From M2408 sp040386975 (lineage in GTDB: Bacteria > Bacteroidota > Bacteroidia > Flavobacteriales_D > Crocinitomicaceae): 52,983 nucleotides of DNA. The stretch spans positions 1-52,983 of the forward strand of contig JAZKEO010000005.1 of assembly GCA_040386975.1 (NCBI GenBank). Direction: 5' to 3'. Shown in pieces: positions 47,874 through 52,983 of the stretch (position 1 is the stretch's first letter; every line of letters begins with the position of its first letter). Below the pieces are notes generated by a model. It saw only the letters and a list, made by a program, of their open reading frames with translations, was not told where the DNA came from and made no database searches. Both the position numbers and the translations under genes were made by a program.

Positions 47874-48326
47874 ATGTACGATATATTAGTTCGCTCACAT
47901 TCTGGTTTACGTTGGATTGTTTTAATTCTTCTTCTTGTTGCTATTGTTAACGCTTTAAGTGGAAGAACAAAAGGGATTTATGTTAAAAAAGATAAGATGA
48001 TTAATCTTTTTGCGATGGTTTTTATTCATGTTCAAGTAACTTTAGGTTTAATCATGTATTTCATGAGTCCAAGAGTTAATTTTGTTGAAGGTTGGATGAA
48101 ATCTGCTCAATTGCGTTTTTTCGGAATGGAGCACATTGCAATGATGATTTTAGCTGCTGTTTTGTTGACTATTGGACGCAAAAAAGCTGAAAAAGAATCA
48201 AATCCAAATAACAAGCACAGAAAAATNNNNNNNNNNTTTTTGTGGTACACAATCTGTTTGATAATCATTTTCTTAGCTATTCCTTGGCCTTTTAGACAAG
48301 CTTTAGGAATAACTACATGGATGTAA
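47874..48326 (+). CDS. Cytochrome-b-like four-helix membrane protein (assembly gap inside)
   Basis: The roughly 150-residue protein has four transmembrane segments: SGLRWIVLILLLVAIVNAL, LFAMVFIHVQVTLGLIMYFM, MEHIAMMILAAVLLTIG and FLWYTICLIIIFLAIPWPF. Paired histidines in or near the helices (HSGLRW, FIHVQ, EHIAM) could bind heme, and the protein resembles small cytochrome-b-type proteins annotated in Bacteroidota. Ten Ns at 48227-48236 interrupt the loop before the last helix; with exactly ten bases the frame continues, but the real gap length is unknown. It is followed by a structured element at 48335-48438, then a c-type cytochrome gene. Confidence 0.72.
   Translation: MYDILVRSHSGLRWIVLILLLVAIVNALSGRTKGIYVKKDKMINLFAMVFIHVQVTLGLIMYFMSPRVNFVEGWMKSAQLRFFGMEHIAMMILAAVLLTIGRKKAEKESNPNNKHRKXXXXFLWYTICLIIIFLAIPWPFRQALGITTWM
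48227..48236. other. Assembly gap of ten Ns
   Basis: The only unresolved bases in the window. They fall between codons for a Lys-rich loop and the last helix of the cytochrome-b-like protein. Ten is a common placeholder length, so the true distance may differ. Confidence 0.95.
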
Positions 48327-48334
48327 AGTCTGTA

Positions 48335-48438
48335 ATAATATTCGATTTCTTCGTTGCTTTTAGTGGTAAATTTATCATTTACTTGATATCAACTCAAAAT
48401 TTTCCACTTGTAAAAGCACCTTGAACTCAAACATTATT
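48335..48438. repeat. Structured element, copy 2, with conserved core TCATTTACTTGAT-NNN-AACTCAAA
   Basis: TTCTTCGTTG (48347-48356), TCATTTACTTGAT (48375-48387) and AACTCAAA (48391-48398) are identical to copy 1 at 21156-21281 and in the same order. The stems differ but pair: TGCTTTTA with TAAAAGCA (48355-48362 and 48411-48418), GTGG with CCAC, AAATTT with AAATTT, and AATAAT with ATTATT at the base. CCTTGAA replaces CCTCGAA at the right shoulder. Confidence 0.65.
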
Positions 48439-48475
48439 TTCAAACTTAAAGTTATAATCGGAAATTAAGTTTTAT

Positions 48476-48811
48476 ATGAAATATTCTGTTTTAGTTTTTC
48501 TCGTAATGAGTTTATCGTTAGTTTCTTGTACTTCCAGTAAAACTGAGTCTATTGACGAAAATTCAGATGAAAACATTGAAGTGGATGCAAAATCACTTTA
48601 TGTGTTACACTGTGAATCTTGTCATGGTTTGGACGGAAAAAGAGGAACTTCTGGTGCTGCGGATTTATCAAAAAGTACTTTTTCGGATAAAGAAATTTTG
48701 CATGTGATTGAAAACGGAAACGATAAAGGAATGATGCCTTATAAAGAGCTTATTTCTTCAAAAAATGAACGAAATTCTTTGATGGAATACGTTAAAACCT
48801 TAAGGAAATGA
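48476..48811 (+). CDS. c-type cytochrome lipoprotein
   Basis: The 111-residue protein has a lipoprotein signal (MKYSVLVFLVMSLSLVSCTS, lipobox L-V-S-C18), a Ser/Glu/Asp-rich linker and a single cytochrome c domain. The heme site is CESCHGLDGKRG (about 43-54), and the distal methionine is probably in GMMPYKELIS. It could carry electrons to an oxidase or a periplasmic reductase. The stop overlaps the ATG of hflX (ATGA at 48808-48811). The coupling to hflX is probably positional rather than functional. Confidence 0.88.
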   Translation: MKYSVLVFLVMSLSLVSCTSSKTESIDENSDENIEVDAKSLYVLHCESCHGLDGKRGTSGAADLSKSTFSDKEILHVIENGNDKGMMPYKELISSKNERNSLMEYVKTLRK

Positions 48812-50007
48812 TGGAAGAAGGACACGTAACGGTTGATGCTGTCGAAGAATCATGCGTTCTGGTAGGAGTTATCACTTCCGACATCAATGAAAGAATTGCT
48901 TCAGAATACCTGGATGAATTAGAGTTTTTGGCTTTAACTGCTGGAGGTATTACTCAAAAAAAGTTCTTGCAAAAACTGCCTTTTCCTAATCCCAAAACAT
49001 TTGTTGGAAAAGGGAAATTAGAGGAAATCAGAGATTATATCAAAGAAAACGATGTAGAATTAGTGATTTTTGATGATGAACTTTCTCCTTCTCAGCTTAG
49101 AAATGTTGAACGTGTTTTGGAATGTAAAGTATTGGATCGCAATATTTTGATTTTAGATATTTTTGCTTCCAGAGCGAGAACTTCACACGCAAAAACTCAG
49201 GTTGAATTGGCACAATTGCAATACATGTTGCCACGTTTGACTCATCTTTGGACGCACCTTGAACGTCAAAAAGGTGGAATTGGAATGCGTGGACCTGGGG
49301 AATCGCAAATTGAAACTGATAGACGAATCATTCAAATGCGAATTTCCTTGATGAAGGAAAAATTGATTGAAATCGATAAACAAATGTCTATTCAACGTGG
49401 AAATCGTGGACAATTGGTTCGAGTTGCTTTGGTTGGTTATACCAATGTTGGTAAAAGTACCTTGATGAATTTGTTGAGTAAATCAGAAGTTTTTGCAGAA
49501 AATAAATTGTTTGCAACCTTAGATACAACGGTTCGTAAAGTTGTCATCGAGAATTTACCATTTTTGTTGACAGATACCGTTGGTTTTATCAGAAAATTGC
49601 CTCATCAATTAGTGGAATCGTTTAAATCTACTCTTGATGAAGTGCGCGAAGCTGATTTATTGATTCACATTGTTGATATTTCTCACGACAAATTTGAAGA
49701 TCAATACCGCGTAGTGAATGAAACCTTAGCAGAAATCGATAACACCGAAAAACCGACAATCATCGTTTTTAATAAAATTGATGCTTTTGTTGATGTTAAC
49801 GAAGATTTAGATTCTGAGCATTTTGAAGAATCAAAAACAAGTTTAGAAGCGTTGAAAAAAACTTGGATGTCGAAATTAAATGGCACGAAATGTATCTTTA
49901 TTTCTGCAACCGACAAAGAAAATATTGAAGAATTAAAAAGTGTTATTTACGAAGAAGTGAAACGTATTTTTCAGATACGTTATCCGTATCATCATTTTTT
50001 GTTTTGA
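48808..50007 (+). CDS. hflX: GTPase HflX
   Basis: GTPase that binds the 50S subunit and splits stalled or stress-inactivated ribosomes. The 399-residue protein has the N-terminal HflX domain (KFLQKLPFPNPKTFVGKGKL, DDELSPSQLRNVERVL), the family signature GGIGMRGPGESQIETDRRII, and the G domain with G1 GYTNVGKST, G3 DTVG and G4 NKID. Two adjacent ATG codons occur at 48808 and 48811; the first overlaps the previous stop. The C-terminus has the usual short subdomain. Confidence 0.95.
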   Translation: MMEEGHVTVDAVEESCVLVGVITSDINERIASEYLDELEFLALTAGGITQKKFLQKLPFPNPKTFVGKGKLEEIRDYIKENDVELVIFDDELSPSQLRNVERVLECKVLDRNILILDIFASRARTSHAKTQVELAQLQYMLPRLTHLWTHLERQKGGIGMRGPGESQIETDRRIIQMRISLMKEKLIEIDKQMSIQRGNRGQLVRVALVGYTNVGKSTLMNLLSKSEVFAENKLFATLDTTVRKVVIENLPFLLTDTVGFIRKLPHQLVESFKSTLDEVREADLLIHIVDISHDKFEDQYRVVNETLAEIDNTEKPTIIVFNKIDAFVDVNEDLDSEHFEESKTSLEALKKTWMSKLNGTKCIFISATDKENIEELKSVIYEEVKRIFQIRYPYHHFLF

Positions 50008-50036
50008 GAGTTTATAAACGAAATTCTAGTTGAATT

Positions 50037-50696
50037 TTATTTTTTTATTTCACACTTGATTAGTTCAAAATCAGTTATGTAAGGTGCAGTTCCGGTTGGG
50101 AAGTTATATCTGCTTTCGCGTTTTATTAAGCCAATATTTTTTGAATAATATTCTTTTAAATCTGCACATTCCTCTGCTGAATAATTAGTATTACTTGGGC
50201 AAGCTTTGTCAAATTCAATTGTTACAATGACATCTTGATATATTGTGTTTCCAATCAAAATAGTTGTATCAGTTTTTATAGTTTTCCCAATTGTTTGATG
50301 TCCTTCGTCATGATAGCTCTTGATGAATTCGTCTCCTTCAACTAAACTTAGTATCCCTTTAAAAGCTGCATCTTTATAAAAACTTGTTGTTTGTTTCGAA
50401 ATCGAATATCCATTAACAAAAGCTGAGATATCATTTGGATTATAAATTTTATTTAAAATCAATTTTGGTAAAATTAAAGTATCATAATCAGGCACTGCTG
50501 AATAGCCTTCCGAGTTAAAAATACATTGTTCATACTTATCAGTTACTTTTAAAGTGTCTCCATTTGAGTATACCCAATATGAACCTGGATAGGCAGGGAA
50601 ATATTCTAAAGGCTCAATAGTTTTGTAGATATCGTCTACCTTGTCTTTTTTACAAGAAAAAAGTCCAAAAAATAGAATTATATAAATTGTTCTCAA
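50037..50696 (-). CDS. Lipoprotein of unknown function
   Basis: The 219-residue protein begins at a TTG (50696) that gives a short lipoprotein signal, MRTIYIILFFGLFSCKKD with lipobox L-F-S-C15. No ATG start fits. The mature part has EYFPAYPGSYWVYSNGDTLK, typical of Bacteroidota lipoproteins with a beta-sandwich that begins with a PGSYWVY-like segment, and four further cysteines spread through it. Function unknown. A TATATTTG -7 box lies at 50744-50751 on the minus strand. It is divergent from the aconitase gene. Confidence 0.65.
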   Translation of the reverse strand: MRTIYIILFFGLFSCKKDKVDDIYKTIEPLEYFPAYPGSYWVYSNGDTLKVTDKYEQCIFNSEGYSAVPDYDTLILPKLILNKIYNPNDISAFVNGYSISKQTTSFYKDAAFKGILSLVEGDEFIKSYHDEGHQTIGKTIKTDTTILIGNTIYQDVIVTIEFDKACPSNTNYSAEECADLKEYYSKNIGLIKRESRYNFPTGTAPYITDFELIKCEIKK

Positions 50697-50743
50697 ATTG
50701 ATAATTGATTTAAAAATAAATATGAAGTTTTAAATATTTAATT

Positions 50744-50751
50744 CAAATATA
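50744..50751 (-). promoter_or_regulatory. -7 box TATATTTG of the lipoprotein gene at 50696
   Basis: Perfect match to TAnnTTTG on the minus strand, 47 bases before the TTG start. Confidence 0.45.
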
Positions 50752-50879
50752 ACCTTTTTAGATCTATTTTAATTCTAAATAGTATTTTTACTTGAAAAAA
50801 ATAGAAATTGTTCTTGCTTTTCATTCAAAATTACTAAATTTACGGCAAGTTTTAAAAAGTTAAAATAAATAGAAAAAAT

Positions 50880-52983
50880 ATGGTTTTTGATTTAGACATG
50901 ATTAAGAAAGTATATGCCAAATTTCCTGAGCGAATAGAAGCTGCTCGTAAGGTTGTTGGTAAACCATTAACACTTTCTGAAAAAATTCTTTACGCACATC
51001 TTTGGGATGGAAATGCAAACACAGCTTTCGAAAGAGGGAATTCTTATGTGGATTTTGCTCCAGATAGAGTTGCAATGCAAGATGCAACAGCACAAATGGC
51101 TTTGTTACAATTTATGCAAGCTGGAAAGAAAAAAGTTGCTGTTCCTTCAACGGTTCACGCAGATCACTTGATTCAGGCGAAAGTTGGTGCAACAAAAGAT
51201 TTACAAGAATCATTAAATCAAAACAACGAAGTTTTTAATTTCCTTTCTTCGATTTCAAATAAATATGGAATTGGTTTCTGGAAACCAGGAGCAGGAATTA
51301 TTCATCAAGTTGTTTTAGAAAACTACGCTTTCCCAGGTGGAATGATGATTGGAACAGATTCTCACACAGTAAATGCTGGTGGTTTAGGAATGGTTGCAAT
51401 TGGAGTTGGTGGTGCTGATGCGGTTGACGTAATGGCAGGAATGGCTTGGGAATTAAAGTTTCCAAAATTAATCGGAATCAAATTAACAGGAAGATTAAAC
51501 GGATGGACTTCTGCAAAAGACGTTATTTTAAAAGTTGCTGATATTTTAACTGTAAAAGGTGGAACGGGAGCAATTGTTGAATATTTTGGAGACGGAGCAA
51601 TCTCACTTTCTTGTACTGGAAAAGGAACAATCTGTAACATGGGGGCTGAAATTGGAGCTACAACTTCAACTTTCGGTTATGATGATTCAATGAGAAGATA
51701 TTTAGCTGCTACAGGTCGTAAAGATGTTGTTGAAGCTGCAGATAAAATTGCTGAACATTTAACTGGAGATGCTGAAGTGTATGCAAATCCTTCTGCATAT
51801 TTTGACCAAGTAATTGAAATTAATCTTTCTGAATTAGAGCCACATATTAATGGACCTTTCACGCCAGATAGAGGTACGCCAGTTTCTAAAATGAAAGCTG
51901 AAGCAGAAGCAAATGGATGGCCTTTGAAAGTTGAATGGGGACTAATTGGTTCTTGTACAAATTCATCTTACGAAGATATGGCTCGTGCTGCATCAATTGT
52001 AGAACAAGCTGTAGCTCATGGAATTACGCCTAAAGCTGAATTTGGAATCAATCCAGGTTCAGAGCAAGTACGTTACACAATCGAAAGAGATGGAATTATT
52101 GCTACTTTCGAGAAAATGGGAACAAAAGTATTTACAAATGCTTGTGGACCTTGTATCGGACAATGGGATCGCGAAGGTGCAGAAAAACAAGAGAAAAATA
52201 CAATCATTCACTCTTTTAACAGAAATTTCTCTAAAAGAGCTGATGGAAATCCAAATACACACGCTTTTGTAACTTCTCCAGAAATGGTTGCTGCAATTGC
52301 GATTTCAGGAAATTTAGGATTTAATCCTTTAACTGATATGTTAACGAATGACAAAGGGGAACAATTCAAATTAAATCCACCAAAAGGGGATGAGTTACCA
52401 ACTAAAGGCTTTGATGTAGAAGATAATGGTTACCAAGCTCCTGTTGAAGATGGAACTGGAGTTGTTATCAACGTTGCTGCTGATTCTTCTCGTTTACAAT
52501 TGTTGGATAATTTCCCTCTTTGGGACGGAAAAAACATTTTGGGAGCGAAATTATTGATTAAAGCGAAAGGGAAATGTACGACAGATCACATTTCTATGGC
52601 TGGACCATGGTTGCGTTACCGTGGACATTTAGATAATATTTCAAACAACATGTTGATTGGTGCTGAAAACGCTTTTAATGGTAAAGCAAACGAAGTAAAA
52701 AATCAATTAACTGGTGCAAATGGTGAAGTTCCAGCTGTACAAAGAGCTTATAAAGCTGCAGGAATTCCTTCGATTGTTGTTGGAGATCACAACTACGGTG
52801 AAGGTTCTTCTCGAGAGCATGCTGCTATGGAGCCACGTCATTTAGGTGTTCGTGCTGTTATTGTTAAATCATTCGCTCGTATTCATGAAACAAACTTAAA
52901 AAAACAAGGAATGTTAGGTTTGACTTTCGCAACGGAAGCTGATTACGATAAAATTAAAGAAGATGATACCTTTAATTTTGTTG
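50880..52983 (+). CDS. Aconitate hydratase, mitochondrial-type (3' end beyond the window)
   Basis: Interconverts citrate and isocitrate in the TCA cycle. The open frame starts at the ATG at 50880 and runs off the end after 701 codons; the family is about 755 residues, so roughly 50 are missing. The [4Fe-4S] ligands are C359 (IGSCTNSS), C422 and C425 (NACGPCIGQW). MMIGTDSHTVNAGGLGMVAI, KGKCTTDHISMAGPW and the C-terminal domain GDHNYGEGSSREHAAMEPRH are intact. Overall it resembles the mitochondrial aconitase lineage rather than AcnA/IRP or AcnB. Codon use is regular, as expected for a strongly expressed gene. A weak TAAATTTA box at 50835-50842 may be its -7 element. Confidence 0.94.
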   Translation, partial: MVFDLDMIKKVYAKFPERIEAARKVVGKPLTLSEKILYAHLWDGNANTAFERGNSYVDFAPDRVAMQDATAQMALLQFMQAGKKKVAVPSTVHADHLIQAKVGATKDLQESLNQNNEVFNFLSSISNKYGIGFWKPGAGIIHQVVLENYAFPGGMMIGTDSHTVNAGGLGMVAIGVGGADAVDVMAGMAWELKFPKLIGIKLTGRLNGWTSAKDVILKVADILTVKGGTGAIVEYFGDGAISLSCTGKGTICNMGAEIGATTSTFGYDDSMRRYLAATGRKDVVEAADKIAEHLTGDAEVYANPSAYFDQVIEINLSELEPHINGPFTPDRGTPVSKMKAEAEANGWPLKVEWGLIGSCTNSSYEDMARAASIVEQAVAHGITPKAEFGINPGSEQVRYTIERDGIIATFEKMGTKVFTNACGPCIGQWDREGAEKQEKNTIIHSFNRNFSKRADGNPNTHAFVTSPEMVAAIAISGNLGFNPLTDMLTNDKGEQFKLNPPKGDELPTKGFDVEDNGYQAPVEDGTGVVINVAADSSRLQLLDNFPLWDGKNILGAKLLIKAKGKCTTDHISMAGPWLRYRGHLDNISNNMLIGAENAFNGKANEVKNQLTGANGEVPAVQRAYKAAGIPSIVVGDHNYGEGSSREHAAMEPRHLGVRAVIVKSFARIHETNLKKQGMLGLTFATEADYDKIKEDDTFNFV

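Noticed and set aside
1..52983. tRNA, rRNA or riboswitch genes
   Set aside because: I looked through spacers for cloverleaf ends, CCA-type termini and known riboswitch cores and found none that I could support by eye.

Overview
The window is AT-rich DNA (roughly one third G+C by eye) from a member of the Bacteroidota, most likely class Flavobacteriia and possibly a Fluviicola/Crocinitomicaceae-like lineage. The main evidence is a type IX secretion C-terminal sorting domain, a DUF4249 lipoprotein, many short SPII lipoproteins with a Cys-Lys/Asn start, a Bacteroidota-type porin and BamA-like barrel, and promoter -7 boxes of the form TAnnTTTG in front of many genes. It is a draft assembly: ten Ns interrupt one gene at 48227-48236, and two other genes have single-base frame breaks near their starts. 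I see no rRNA, tRNA, CRISPR array, prophage or complete insertion sequence.

Layout. 1-845: tail of an outer-membrane barrel gene and two small unrecognised genes. 964-4304 (minus): a YdeI-like protein, a membrane protein, a GH3/NagZ-like lipoprotein and a secreted endonuclease/exonuclease/phosphatase. 4348-6891 (plus): an MFS transporter and a YhiN-type flavoprotein. 6894-10685 (minus): pentapeptide-repeat, WD40, phosphosulfolactate synthase and TPR genes. 10894-16110 (plus): a CDP-alcohol phosphatidyltransferase, a DUF4249 lipoprotein, a RelE/ParE-type toxin-antitoxin pair, a 6-pyruvoyl-tetrahydropterin synthase family enzyme next to GTP cyclohydrolase I, and a T9SS cargo protein. 16302-21159: an OmpA/TPR lipoprotein, FolK and NADP-type glutamate dehydrogenase. 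21403-24668: small soluble enzymes. 24665-28752 (minus): a coupled operon for a di-heme oxidoreductase, a Rieske lipoprotein and a porin, followed by a BamA-like barrel. 28899-36596: an SRPBCC protein, two DEAD-box helicases, threonine aldolase and an MsbA-like ABC exporter. 36779-44658: M14 peptidase, acyl-CoA carboxylase beta subunit, a secreted alpha/beta hydrolase, an ElaA-type acetyltransferase and an amidohydrolase-like protein. 44709-52983: a double amidohydrolase, a cytochrome-b-like membrane protein, a c-type cytochrome, HflX, and an aconitase running off the end.

Most genes are housekeeping or envelope functions and do not form one large system. Functional links that can be supported are pterin/folate synthesis (PTPS-FolE, with FolK 5 kb away), a predicted envelope redox operon (di-heme oxidoreductase, Rieske, porin), and the amidohydrolase pair.

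The least explained content lies between genes. There are two copies of a structured element with a conserved core and differing but base-paired stems (21156-21281 and 48335-48438). Two related long hairpins with compensatory changes flank a DEAD-box gene (33352-33406 and 34647-34706). A family of degenerate seven-base-period repeats sits in at least ten spacers.
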